Shown here: piece after piece, positions 49,019-57,818 of the stretch
How positions within the stretch are numbered: the first letter of the stretch is position 1
Layout: each line of letters opens with the position of its first letter
Origin: Paludibaculum fermentans_A
GTDB taxonomy: Bacteria; Acidobacteriota; Terriglobia; Bryobacterales; Bryobacteraceae
Assembly: GCF_051172195.1 (NCBI RefSeq)
Contig: NZ_JBPJAQ010000001.1
Coordinates: 3,410,001 to 3,474,000 of the forward strand
Direction: 5' to 3'
Length of the DNA: 64,000 nucleotides
Program-made: the position numbers and the translations under genes
The notes under the pieces: model-generated
Database searches by the model: none
Told to the model about the DNA's origin: nothing
What the model saw: only the letters and a program-made list of their open reading frames with translations

Positions 49019-50087
49019 ATCTTCCTGAATTGGCCATGCGGCAAACCACGAGAGCGCCGCCCGGAGAGGGCCAGATCGCGGTCACCAAACCTGGCAATTC
49101 CGAGGGCTCCGAGGTCTCCACTGCCCGGCCATCCGCGATGCGGTAGGCGGTGACGACATCGAGTCCAGCTCTTGTGCTGGCTTTGGCCGCCAGCACCTGC
49201 CCGCCGCAGGCTGGTGCAAAGTCGCTGTTCCAATCGTCGATTGCGGCCAGCGGGCGCTGATCCTGGTTGTACAAATGAGTCCGGCCGTCGAGGCCCGAGA
49301 GCAGGTGTAAGGGCCTGGCGGGTGTGCCCAGCCGGGCATAGGAGTAGAAGGCCGGCCAACCCTCGGTTTCCAGGCTGTTGCGCGCCGGGGTGAAGTGAGC
49401 CGCGGTGGGACCCGCTTCGAACCCGGCCACCTGGTTGTCGCAGTTCAAATCGAGCGCCGGTTGCCAGGGGCCGCGGCAACTCAGGCCCGGGGCCAGCACG
49501 CGAAGGTTCTCCGCTTCGAGCAGCAACCGGCCGCGCGGATCGCGCACCGCCGGCATTTCCAGTTCGCGTGTGGAACTGGGTTCCCAGATGCCGGACCGGC
49601 GTGTGTATACTGTCACCTTTTCCGGATCGAGCACGACCAGGCGGTCCTGCGCCAGCAATGCGTCAAGAATGGGGCGTTCCTGCTCCCACAACAAGCGCCG
49701 TTCCAAAGTGGGCAGATTCGATGTGACCAACGCTGGTGGCCGGTAGGGCGCCATCTCCACTTCGCGTTCACTGTCGCGCCGGATTTCCACAATCAACAGG
49801 AATTCCCTTGGGCTTTCTGAGAGTGTCAGCCGCACTTCCGCCACCGGAGCCTGGCGCGGGGTCCGACGCCGCAAGGCGCGGTCGATCGCCCGCTGCGCCA
49901 CGGCGAGGTCTGCATTGCTCAGGCTGGAGAGGTTCCGGCCGGTCAGGTGCACCGCGGTGCCCGCCGGGATGCGGGCTGCCACCCTGCGGCCCAATGCCTG
50001 CGCGGTCTCATCCAGCGTCTGCGCAAACACGATTTGCGAGACGAAAAACAGCACCGCAATGACTTTTTGGATCAACGCCCGGATCAT
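48981..50087 (-). CDS. Exported protein of unknown function, first gene of the SBP/two-component operon
   Basis: A 368-residue protein with a signal peptide from ATG 50087 (MIRALIQKVIAVLFFVSQIV); a GTG-type start at 50114 is possible. The mature part has two cysteine-containing blocks (GLSCRGPWQPALDLNCDNQ, ACGGQVLAAK) and beta-propeller-like text (HLLSGLDGRTHLYNQDQRPL) but no named family. Its end overlaps the solute-binding protein gene by 38 bases, giving one tightly packed operon with that gene, the kinase and the regulator. Confidence 0.6.
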   Translation of the reverse strand: MIRALIQKVIAVLFFVSQIVFAQTLDETAQALGRRVAARIPAGTAVHLTGRNLSSLSNADLAVAQRAIDRALRRRTPRQAPVAEVRLTLSESPREFLLIVEIRRDSEREVEMAPYRPPALVTSNLPTLERRLLWEQERPILDALLAQDRLVVLDPEKVTVYTRRSGIWEPSSTRELEMPAVRDPRGRLLLEAENLRVLAPGLSCRGPWQPALDLNCDNQVAGFEAGPTAAHFTPARNSLETEGWPAFYSYARLGTPARPLHLLSGLDGRTHLYNQDQRPLAAIDDWNSDFAPACGGQVLAAKASTRAGLDVVTAYRIADGRAVETSEPSELPGLVTAIWPSPGGALVVCRMANSGRYAAYSLTLDCSR

Positions 50088-50139
50088 AGCAGAATGCACA
50101 CGGGGACGGGCCATTTCCTGCCCGCCCCCATAGCGCTCC

Positions 50140-51285
50140 TCATTGCGCGGAATGCCCGGTCATGGCGCTGCGCAGTACATCGGTGGCGAAGAAGTTCTTC
50201 ACATCAGCGGGAATCATCATGATCTGCACCTTGTCGGAAAGGCGTTCGGCGATGATCTTCTGAATCAGCATGGGATTCTCCTTCAGTACCACCGCTTCCA
50301 ACCGCATTTTCTCCGAATTGGCCGAGGCGACGCGCCGAATTCTCACCTCTTCGGCTTCCGCCAGTAGCTTTTGGCGTTCCGACTCTGCCCGGCTGTCCAA
50401 CAGTTTGGCTTGCGCCTGCCCTTCGGCCTCCTTGATGGCGATGTCGCGCTGGCTGGAGGCTTCCATCTGGGCGACCTTTACCTCTTTCTCCTTGGCCTGC
50501 AACTCCACGGTGAGGCGTTCGTTCTCCTGCTCCTTCAGAAGCATGGCTTCCAGGCCGCGAGCGTATTCGGCGGGCAGTTGCACATCGCGCAGGATCACCT
50601 CCTTCACCACGATGCCATCCGCTGAAAGGCGCTTGGCGATGCGCCCGGCCGCGATCTGCCGGATCTCGTCGCGTTTGCCCGCGAAGAGGTCGCGGATAGG
50701 GTAGTTGGTGGTGAGTTCGCGGAACGCGCTGGTAACGACCGGCGCGACCACGTCTTCGTCCACCAATTCTGGTAGCGAGGTATGGATTTTGTAGAGTTGG
50801 TTTGGGTCCAGGCGGTAGCGCACCGTGACGGCCAGGCTCACGTTCAATCCCTCCTTGCTCTGCGAACGCAGTCCTTCCGGCTTCTTCTTCGGATCCTCAG
50901 AGGCGGCGGCGGTGAACACGCTCTCGCGAATGTTGTACAGCACAACGCTATCGATCATGGGTGTTACGGCGTGGACGCCGGGATATAGTGTACCGGGCAG
51001 GGGCCCGGAGATCTGGCTGACTCGGATCCCGGCGGAGCCGCTGGGGATCACGAGGATACTCAGCGCAATCAACACCGGCGGGACGGCCAGGATAGCCAGG
51101 CGCAGGCCGAGCCGCCACCGGATAGGGCGAACGGGTTCCGGTGCCCCCGCCGTTTCGACATCACCCTCCGCGGGTTCCACGCGGCGGACTTTCAGCAGCA
51201 GGTAAAGGTCATGGACGAGGATGATCGCCGCCGCCAGCAGCAACGATGCTCCGGTCGCCATCAAGAGGTACTTGAGCAACAACAT
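50140..51285 (-). CDS. SPFH/Band 7 (prohibitin/HflC-like) membrane protein
   Basis: A 381-residue protein with an N-terminal membrane segment (residues 5-30) and a second hydrophobic stretch at about 62-85 (LAILAVPPVLIALSILVIP), the SPFH domain from about 85-270 (GIRVSQISGPLPGTLYPGVH, VTVRYRLDPNQLYKIH, EVILRDVQLPAEYARGLEAM), and a long charged coiled coil (about 270-340, QRDIAIKEAEGQAQAKLLDS). SPFH proteins form ring assemblies that organise membranes or control FtsH-type proteases; no protease gene is adjacent. It overlaps the L,D-transpeptidase gene by 77 bases. Confidence 0.9.
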   Translation of the reverse strand: MLLLKYLLMATGASLLLAAAIILVHDLYLLLKVRRVEPAEGDVETAGAPEPVRPIRWRLGLRLAILAVPPVLIALSILVIPSGSAGIRVSQISGPLPGTLYPGVHAVTPMIDSVVLYNIRESVFTAAASEDPKKKPEGLRSQSKEGLNVSLAVTVRYRLDPNQLYKIHTSLPELVDEDVVAPVVTSAFRELTTNYPIRDLFAGKRDEIRQIAAGRIAKRLSADGIVVKEVILRDVQLPAEYARGLEAMLLKEQENERLTVELQAKEKEVKVAQMEASSQRDIAIKEAEGQAQAKLLDSRAESERQKLLAEAEEVRIRRVASANSEKMRLEAVVLKENPMLIQKIIAERLSDKVQIMMIPADVKNFFATDVLRSAMTGHSAQ

Positions 51286-51793
51286 TGAGGTGGTCTCCTT
51301 TGGGTTGGAACAATTCGGAAGTCTCGACGGACAGCTCGACCGTGGCGCCGACGTGCACGAGCTCGAACAGCTCTTCCACGTCCTCGTTGCGCATGCGGAT
51401 GCAGCCTTTGGAAGCAGCCTTGCCGATGGAGTCGGGCCGGTTGGTGCCGTGGATGCCGTACCCCTTGACGCTCAGGCCCATCCAGCGCGTGCCCACTGGA
51501 TTGGTCTTACCGGGTCCTACAACCTTCGTCGGGCCGTACCAGGTGGGATTCGGAATGCGATTGACGATCTCAAACGTGCCGGTGGGGCTGGGTGTCGTGG
51601 TTTTGCCAACCGCGACATCATAGATCTTCACCACCACGCCGTCTTCCACCAGCGCCAGCTTGCGGTCCGGGATACTGACCACAATCCGCTGAGCCGTGTT
51701 CGCATTCTCGGCGGCGCGCGACTGCGCCGCTGCCAGCATCACCACCGCCAACAGGCGGCTGAACTGTCCGTGTCCGTATTCCTTGTGTTCCAT
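51209..51793 (-). CDS. L,D-transpeptidase (YkuD/ErfK family)
   Basis: A 194-residue exported enzyme: start ATG 51793, signal to about residue 27 (AAAQSRAAE), YkuD domain with the catalytic segment HGTNRPDSIGKAASKGCIRM; the Cys is the nucleophile and the His of HGT the base. It forms 3-3 peptidoglycan crosslinks or attaches lipoproteins. The C-terminal 25 residues overlap the SPFH gene downstream, an unusually long overlap that implies tight co-expression. Confidence 0.9.
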   Translation of the reverse strand: MEHKEYGHGQFSRLLAVVMLAAAQSRAAENANTAQRIVVSIPDRKLALVEDGVVVKIYDVAVGKTTTPSPTGTFEIVNRIPNPTWYGPTKVVGPGKTNPVGTRWMGLSVKGYGIHGTNRPDSIGKAASKGCIRMRNEDVEELFELVHVGATVELSVETSELFQPKGDHLNVVAQVPLDGDRSIVAAGGGDHPRP

Positions 51794-51861
51794 GCACACA
51801 TGGAATGCAGGCCGGAGGCCAAACGTTATGTTATTGAAAATAAATAACTTGTATGTTTATT

Positions 51862-51906
51862 GGCGCGTGTCCGCTCAGACACGCCGTGTCTGCACAGACA
51901 CGCGCC
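51862..51906 (-). terminator. Nested inverted repeat after the Nif3-like gene
   Basis: Outer arms GGCGCGTGTC (51862-51871) and GACACGCGCC (51897-51906), inner arms CAGACACG (51876-51883) and CGTGTCTG (51885-51892), so GTGTC/GACAC units alternate four times. It lies just past the stop of the minus-strand Nif3-like gene and could stop its transcription; no clear T-run follows on that strand, so this is tentative. Confidence 0.4.
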
Positions 51907-51909
51907 CAC

Positions 51910-52770
51910 TCAGGCTGCCGGGCGCCAGAACGGTTCGCCGGCTGAGATCCATTCCACGGGTACTTCGGCAATAAATGTCTTCAGCCAATCCGCGCAGAGC
52001 CGCATGCCGGGCTCCTCTGAGACCTCATGCCCCAGGAAGATGACGCCTTTGCGGATGCCCGCCGTGATGACATCGCGGGCGTACGCTCCACCTTCCCATT
52101 CGGTTGATTCGCCGCCGACGAAGACCTCGGATTCCGGGTTCATCTTCACGGCGAACATCGGATTGCTGGCGCCCGGGTAGAGCACGACCCGGCTCACCCG
52201 CGTCTTGGGATCACCGACCACTCGCATCGTCCGCGACTTCATGCTCTTCTGCATCTGCTGCGCCAGTTGGCCCAATGGCAGTTCGGGCAGTACGCACAGG
52301 CGTGGGTCTTTTTCTGAAAGGTACTTCGTCCAGCCCAGATCCTGGATCAGGCCAGTGGTGACGGGGTCCGGTTTGCGCATGTGCCAGTGGTCGTGGAAAC
52401 GCCAGACCACCAATCGGTTCTTCTCGATGAACTCGCGCTTGTGCTGGTACACCGGGTCTTCGGTCAACTGCGTCACGACGTCTGTATGCGAATAGAACGT
52501 CGGTTCATGCGTGATGATCAGGTTCTTTCCCGCGGCTGCGGCGCGCTGCAGCACCTCAAGGGTCGTCATGAAGGTGGTGGCAATGCCCTTCACCACGGTC
52601 TCTGGATTGCCGGCTTTGAATGTATCTATGGTTGCCGAACGCCAGGGGACTCCCACGTTCTTCTGGATGCGCTCCACCACCTGTTGCGCGGTCAATCCGG
52701 CGGGCTGTGCGGTTGCGGTGGCTGCCGCGAACAAGCCGAACTCCCGGCGGCTGAGGCGATCGTGAGACAT
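51910..52770 (-). CDS. Nif3/YbgI-like dinuclear metal-binding protein, TAT-exported
   Basis: A 286-residue protein with a twin-arginine-like signal (RLSRREFGLFAAATAT) and a Nif3-family domain: THEPTFYSHTDVVTQL and IFLGHEVSE contribute His and Glu ligands of the dinuclear site in this family. GGAG lies just ahead of ATG 52770; the long upstream open frame is not coding. Family members are usually cytoplasmic, so export is unusual. Function is unknown; hydrolase activity on cyclic or phosphate substrates is a guess. Confidence 0.8.
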   Translation of the reverse strand: MSHDRLSRREFGLFAAATATAQPAGLTAQQVVERIQKNVGVPWRSATIDTFKAGNPETVVKGIATTFMTTLEVLQRAAAAGKNLIITHEPTFYSHTDVVTQLTEDPVYQHKREFIEKNRLVVWRFHDHWHMRKPDPVTTGLIQDLGWTKYLSEKDPRLCVLPELPLGQLAQQMQKSMKSRTMRVVGDPKTRVSRVVLYPGASNPMFAVKMNPESEVFVGGESTEWEGGAYARDVITAGIRKGVIFLGHEVSEEPGMRLCADWLKTFIAEVPVEWISAGEPFWRPAA

Positions 52771-52860
52771 GGAGTGCTCCTTTTCCAAATAGGCCTGGGC
52801 TGTCTGAATTATAGAAGAGCCATGCCCGGTCCTGAACCGCATTGGGGATAAGATGTCTGC

Positions 52861-54183
52861 ATGCGATTCCAGCCCCGGCTCGCCACTACCCTTGCCGTCT
52901 TCGCCTGGTTCACGACTCAAGCAGGCGCGCAGACCCCTCCGCCGACGGCACCGGCGGCTGCCAAGCCACCTTCCGTCGTGGCCGGCTTCCCGGTCAACTA
53001 CGATGAGGCTCTGGCGGGCGGTTACACACTGCCCGACGTCCTGAAACTGGTTAACGGCAAGCCGGTGAAGAACGCCAAAGACTGGAACACCAAGCGCCGC
53101 CCCGAACTCGTGAAGCTCTATGAGGAGCAACAGTTCGGCAGGATGCCGGGCCGCCCCGCCGCCATGAGCTTCGATGTCTTCGACAAGGGCACTCCGGCCA
53201 TGGATGGTAAGGCGCTGCGCAAGCAAGTCACGGTCTACTTCTCGGCGGACAGGAACGGTCCCAAAGAAGACATTGTTATCTATGTGCCGGCGAAGGCCAC
53301 GAAGCCTGTACCGCTTCTGCTGTGCATCAACTTCTCCCCCAACGCGGCTATCTTCGATGATCCTGGCATCAAGCTCGGCGAGATGTGGAATCGCGAGAAG
53401 AAGAAGGTGCCGGCGCAGCGCGGGACCGGGCTGGGCCGCATGAAGATCGACGGGCTGTTGGAGAAGGGCATTGGCGTCGCCGGCATCTACTATGGGGATA
53501 TCGATCCGGACTTCCTGGGCGGCTTGCCTTTCGGAGTTCGCGCACTCTACTTGAAGCCGGGCCAGACGCAGCCGGCCGCCGACGAGTGGGGGACCATCAG
53601 CGCCTGGGCTTGGGGGCTGAGCCGGGCCATGGACTACCTGGAGACAGAGACGTCAGTCGATGCCAAACGGGTTGCGCTCTATGGCGTATCGCGCCTCGGC
53701 AAAACCGTACTCTGGGCCGGGGTCCACGATACACGCTTCGCACTGGTGGTGGCCAGTTGCTCCGGTGAAGGGGGAGCCGCCTTGAGCCGCCGCAATTTCG
53801 GCGAAACCATCGCGCACATGACCGCGGAGTCGCGCTTCGGCTACCAGTTTGCCGCCAACCGGGCCAAGTACGCTGAACATCCTGAGCAATGCCCGGTTGA
53901 TGCGCACATGCTCGTCGCCTTGATGGCGCCCCGGCCGGTGTTCCTGCAGACCGGCGACACTGACCTGTGGTCCGATCCCACGGGCGAATTCCTCGCCGCC
54001 GCCGCAGCTGAGCCCGTCTACAAGCTGCTGGGTAAGCAGGGCCTCGGCACCGATCAGATGCCCAAGGCCGGCGAGCCCATCTTTCACGACATCGGCTATC
54101 ACATGCATGCCGGCGGTCACGGCACCATCCCCGGCGACTGGGTGCCCATCACCAAATACCTCGAGATGTACCTGCATCCCTAA
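52861..54183 (+). CDS. Exported CE15-like glucuronoyl esterase
   Basis: A 440-residue alpha/beta hydrolase with a signal peptide (residues 1-24). The nucleophile elbow is GVSRLGK with Ser277, the acid is Glu303 (SCSGEGG) and the base is a His in MHAGGHGTIPG (about 416-420). This pattern fits carbohydrate esterase family 15, which cleaves glucuronic acid esters linking lignin to xylan; the bacterial GVSRLGK variant is typical. Neighbouring genes do not form an obvious polysaccharide locus, though GH116 lies about 10 kb upstream. Confidence 0.87.
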   Translation: MRFQPRLATTLAVFAWFTTQAGAQTPPPTAPAAAKPPSVVAGFPVNYDEALAGGYTLPDVLKLVNGKPVKNAKDWNTKRRPELVKLYEEQQFGRMPGRPAAMSFDVFDKGTPAMDGKALRKQVTVYFSADRNGPKEDIVIYVPAKATKPVPLLLCINFSPNAAIFDDPGIKLGEMWNREKKKVPAQRGTGLGRMKIDGLLEKGIGVAGIYYGDIDPDFLGGLPFGVRALYLKPGQTQPAADEWGTISAWAWGLSRAMDYLETETSVDAKRVALYGVSRLGKTVLWAGVHDTRFALVVASCSGEGGAALSRRNFGETIAHMTAESRFGYQFAANRAKYAEHPEQCPVDAHMLVALMAPRPVFLQTGDTDLWSDPTGEFLAAAAAEPVYKLLGKQGLGTDQMPKAGEPIFHDIGYHMHAGGHGTIPGDWVPITKYLEMYLHP

Positions 54184-54215
54184 AAGAAAACGGGCAGCCC
54201 TGGCGGCCGCCCGTT
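54182..54215 (-). terminator. Terminator of the TonB receptor gene
   Basis: AACGGGC (54189-54195) pairs with GCCCGTT (54209-54215). On the minus strand the stem is followed by TTTTCTTTTA, giving a plausible intrinsic terminator 26 bases after the receptor's stop codon. Confidence 0.7.
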
Positions 54216-54240
54216 GACTCGACTGGACTGGGACTTGCCC

Positions 54241-57200
54241 CTAGAAGATGAGCTTCAGGGCGAACTGCACATACCGCGGATCGAAGGTGGAACCGGAACG
54301 CCCGAAGGACGCGCTGGACAGATCCACCGTCGGAGCCGTGAAGTTCGTCTTGTTGAACAGGTTGTAGAACTCGCCCCGGAACTGCAGCCGAGCGCCTTCG
54401 TTGATCATCGGCAGTGCGAAGTTCTTGGCGAGCACCATGTCGGTCTGGTAGAGCGGGAAACCGTAGGCCACGTTGCGGCCCAGGTTGCCGAAGGGCGAAG
54501 TGACGGCAGGAATCGCCAGGTTCGCCCGGTTGAAGTAGTTGGTGTAGTCGCTACCTGCGGCCCGCACCCCGGCCGTGCCGTCGATCACGTTGGGTCGCAG
54601 CGCCACATTGCCTAAGAAGTCCGGCTGCCCGTCTGAAACGATGCCCGCCGTGTCGGGATAGCGGATGTTCAATGGCTGGCCGCTCTGTAGCGTCACAATC
54701 GAAGACACCTGCCATCCGCCAGTGATCGCATCCAGGGCATAGGGCATGCTCTTGCCCCAGCGACGGGCGCGGCCATACGGCACGTCGAACACGAAACTCG
54801 TCACCGAGTTGAAGCGCTGGTCGAAGCTCGACGCGCCCTTGTCGTTGGCTACGTTTCGAATGTCCTGCGGATTCGGACTGCCGCCGTTCGTCGACTCCAG
54901 CACCTGGCCCACTGTGTCGATCGCCTTCGAGTAGGTGAACGAGCTCAACAGGGTGACCCAGTCGGAGCGGTGCTCGAACTTCACCTGCAGGGAGTGATAG
55001 TTCGAGAAGGCCGTGGGCACAACGCCGGTGATGTTGTTGAACCCCTGATAAGGACGGCGTGCCAGCAGGGTGCCGCCCGTGGTCAGGCCAGAGGCAAGCT
55101 CCTGCGCGGTGATGGGCCGCGCCTGGTTGAAGTCGCCCAGGACCGGCAGGTGATCGGCGCGATTGCCGACGTAGGCCAGATCCAGCAGTGTGTCCTTGAA
55201 TAGCGTCCGCTGGATGGTGAAGTGCCAGTTCTGCACGTAACCCCAGGGCGTTTTCGGATCGATGTAGAGAATCACGTTCGACGGCAAGCTCGTCGGGTAG
55301 CCCATCTCTCGCGTGCGGAAGCAGCCGCTGTAGTTGTTGTCGCTGCACAGCGTGCCGAGATTCGCGGCGCTGTTCAGGGCAGAGAAGCGGGTGACAAACG
55401 GAGCGTTCGTATCCAGGTACTCCGCCGAGGCCATGCGGTTCCAGAAGTTCCAGCCGAAGCCGTAGCCTCCGCGAAACACCGTCTTTGCATTCAACTGGTA
55501 GGCCGCGCCCAGGCGCGGAGCGAAGTTGTTGTGCTTCGTCTGCTGCAGGCTGCGGTCGGAATCCGAGGCCACAATCAACTTATTCTGGGCCGGATCGAAG
55601 TTGGCGAGCTTGTTGTCGGCATCGTAAACAGGCGTCATCAGCTCGTAGCGCAGGCCCATGTTCAGCGTGAGCTTGCTGTTCACGCGGTAATCGTCCTGCA
55701 CAAAGAACCAGTTGCCGCGCTGCCGCGACCGGGCCTGCACCTGTGTCGCGAGTTGGTAGGACGAACGCGCGCCAAAGTAGAAATCGGCCAGCGAGTTGAT
55801 TGTGTTGGCCACACCGGCGTAGGAGCCGAAGTTCTGCCCCGGGATGCGCGAATACAGGCCGCCGAAGCCGTCGATGCCATACAGCGGGTTCGTATCGTCC
55901 ACCGTGATCGCCAGGTAGAGGCTCTCATACCCGGCCTTCAGATTGTGCCGGTTCAGGATCTTCGATACGTTCAGGCGGCCGTTCACCGTGGTGGGGAACT
56001 GCGCCTGCGGATTCGTCGACTGGCGTCCGAATCGAGGGAAACCCGTGATGTCCTGCGGCGTGATGCCGCCCTGGATGCGCGGCCCTTCCGGCAGTCCCGT
56101 GATCCCGAACAGCTCCTTCATCGAAGGTCCGCCGATGGCAGCCGGCAGCCGGTCCATGCCCAGCCGCGTCACCGCGAACCGGCCCTCCCAGACTTCGTTC
56201 GAGCGCCGCGCCCACGTCACCCCCGCGATGCCCTGCTGGTTGAAGGTGTCCAGATAGCCCAGGTTGTTGCCGCCCGAAAAGCCAGTGATCAGGCCGGGCG
56301 CGAAGATGTTCTGCTTGCGGTGTGTGTAGCGGAAGAACGTCGTCAACTGGTCGGTAAACTTGTGGTCAACCTTCACCGCGCCTTTGTCCTCGTCGAGTCG
56401 GTTCAGGTCGAAGCCGCCGAAGTTGTTGGTGATGCCGATCGCGCCCGCTCCAGTGCGATTGGGAGCCGGCAGTTCTGCCAGCACCTTGCGTGCGAACTTC
56501 GTCATCGGCACCGCCTGTCCAGCCGGGATCACCGTGCCGGCTGCGACACTGCGGCCCTGGTCATCGGTGAACGTGATCGGCACCCGAACGTCAACCGGTA
56601 GAATGCCGTTGCGCAGGTCGGCAGTCGGCAAGGAGGTCAACGCGAACGGAGCCAGCCGCCAGCGCGAGCCCTCATAGTCCACGAAGAAGAACGTGCGGTC
56701 CTTGACGATCGGACCGCCGAACGTCGCGCCAAACTGATTTCGCTTGTTGAGCGGCTTCTGGTTCAGCACCGGCTTGAAGAAGCCCGTCGCATTCAGTTTT
56801 TCGTTCTGCAGGAACTCCCACGCCGAGCCGTGAAACTTGTTGCCGCCCGACTTTGAAGCCACATTCATCACAGCGCCGCCGCTGCGGCCAAACTCGGCGG
56901 AATAGGCATTCACCACCATGCGGAACTCAGCCACCGAGTCCGGCGAAGGCTGTGCCGACTGGTTCGAAAAACCCTGATTGGTGGTGCCGTAGAAGTTGTT
57001 GTCCACCCCGTCCAGCAGGAAGTTGTTCCAGACACTGCGCAGGCCGTTGACGTTGTAGGACCCTTCCCGCCGGAACGCGATGGAGCCCTGATTGCCCACC
57101 TGCGATTGCCTTACGCCGGGCGCCAGCAGCGCCAAGCTGGAATAGGTGCGGCCCTGGAGAGGCAGTTCCACCATCTGCCGCGTGGCGATCACCTGGCCCT

Positions 57201-57591
57201 TGGACGAATTATCCGTCTCTAGCAATGGTACGGTGGCGTCGACAGTGACCACTTCATTTACCTGGCCGATCTTCAGCGTGAAGTCCACACGTTGCCGCGC
57301 ATTCACGCTCACGGTGACATTCTCAGCGGAGCCTTTCGCAAAGCCTTTGGCTTCCGCCGTCAGGTGGTAGGTGCCGATGCGGACCGTTGGAAATGCAAAC
57401 TCCCCTGATTCGCCTGTCGTGGAGGTGATGGCGATGCCGGTATCGTTGTTCCGCAGCGTGACAACAGCGGCCGAAAGCGGCGCGCCCTGCTCATCGCGTA
57501 CTGCGCCGACGACAGCGGCGGAATCGAATTGCGCCCATACTGCAGGACAGATCAGGAGTGAAAACGCAAGTAGAGTGGATCGAATTGACAT
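54241..57591 (-). CDS. Oar-like TonB-dependent outer-membrane receptor with carboxypeptidase-regulatory domain
   Basis: A 1116-residue outer-membrane protein: signal peptide (residues 1-21), a CarboxypepD_reg-like domain (about 25-110, GAVRDEQGAPLSAAVVTLRN), plug (about 115-250, SLALLAPGVRQSQ ... FLLDGVDNNFYG), then a long beta-barrel ending in a terminal aromatic (YVQFALKLIF), the assembly signal for the outer membrane. No TonB box is obvious. Such Oar-type receptors are numerous in acidobacteria and probably import oligosaccharides or peptides. The ATG at 57591 starts at the signal peptide; an upstream TTG at 57600 is possible. Confidence 0.93.
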   Translation of the reverse strand: MSIRSTLLAFSLLICPAVWAQFDSAAVVGAVRDEQGAPLSAAVVTLRNNDTGIAITSTTGESGEFAFPTVRIGTYHLTAEAKGFAKGSAENVTVSVNARQRVDFTLKIGQVNEVVTVDATVPLLETDNSSKGQVIATRQMVELPLQGRTYSSLALLAPGVRQSQVGNQGSIAFRREGSYNVNGLRSVWNNFLLDGVDNNFYGTTNQGFSNQSAQPSPDSVAEFRMVVNAYSAEFGRSGGAVMNVASKSGGNKFHGSAWEFLQNEKLNATGFFKPVLNQKPLNKRNQFGATFGGPIVKDRTFFFVDYEGSRWRLAPFALTSLPTADLRNGILPVDVRVPITFTDDQGRSVAAGTVIPAGQAVPMTKFARKVLAELPAPNRTGAGAIGITNNFGGFDLNRLDEDKGAVKVDHKFTDQLTTFFRYTHRKQNIFAPGLITGFSGGNNLGYLDTFNQQGIAGVTWARRSNEVWEGRFAVTRLGMDRLPAAIGGPSMKELFGITGLPEGPRIQGGITPQDITGFPRFGRQSTNPQAQFPTTVNGRLNVSKILNRHNLKAGYESLYLAITVDDTNPLYGIDGFGGLYSRIPGQNFGSYAGVANTINSLADFYFGARSSYQLATQVQARSRQRGNWFFVQDDYRVNSKLTLNMGLRYELMTPVYDADNKLANFDPAQNKLIVASDSDRSLQQTKHNNFAPRLGAAYQLNAKTVFRGGYGFGWNFWNRMASAEYLDTNAPFVTRFSALNSAANLGTLCSDNNYSGCFRTREMGYPTSLPSNVILYIDPKTPWGYVQNWHFTIQRTLFKDTLLDLAYVGNRADHLPVLGDFNQARPITAQELASGLTTGGTLLARRPYQGFNNITGVVPTAFSNYHSLQVKFEHRSDWVTLLSSFTYSKAIDTVGQVLESTNGGSPNPQDIRNVANDKGASSFDQRFNSVTSFVFDVPYGRARRWGKSMPYALDAITGGWQVSSIVTLQSGQPLNIRYPDTAGIVSDGQPDFLGNVALRPNVIDGTAGVRAAGSDYTNYFNRANLAIPAVTSPFGNLGRNVAYGFPLYQTDMVLAKNFALPMINEGARLQFRGEFYNLFNKTNFTAPTVDLSSASFGRSGSTFDPRYVQFALKLIF

Positions 57592-57818
57592 GGACCCCAA
57601 GTGCTCCCGTTACAAGAATTTCTCCATTACATCTTGCCGTGCAAAGGTTTCAACTCTGAGAATCTATCATGAAGGTTTGACTTCAGAGCCTCAATTAATT
57701 CGATTGTTTACGGGGAGTTACGCGATGATTCGCAGTGTGTGGAGCACGCCGGCGCAAGGGGCGCGGATGTAGTGCGCCCATGGCAGGTGGCGCGTCGCCT
57801 GGCTGCGGGAGCGCGGCT

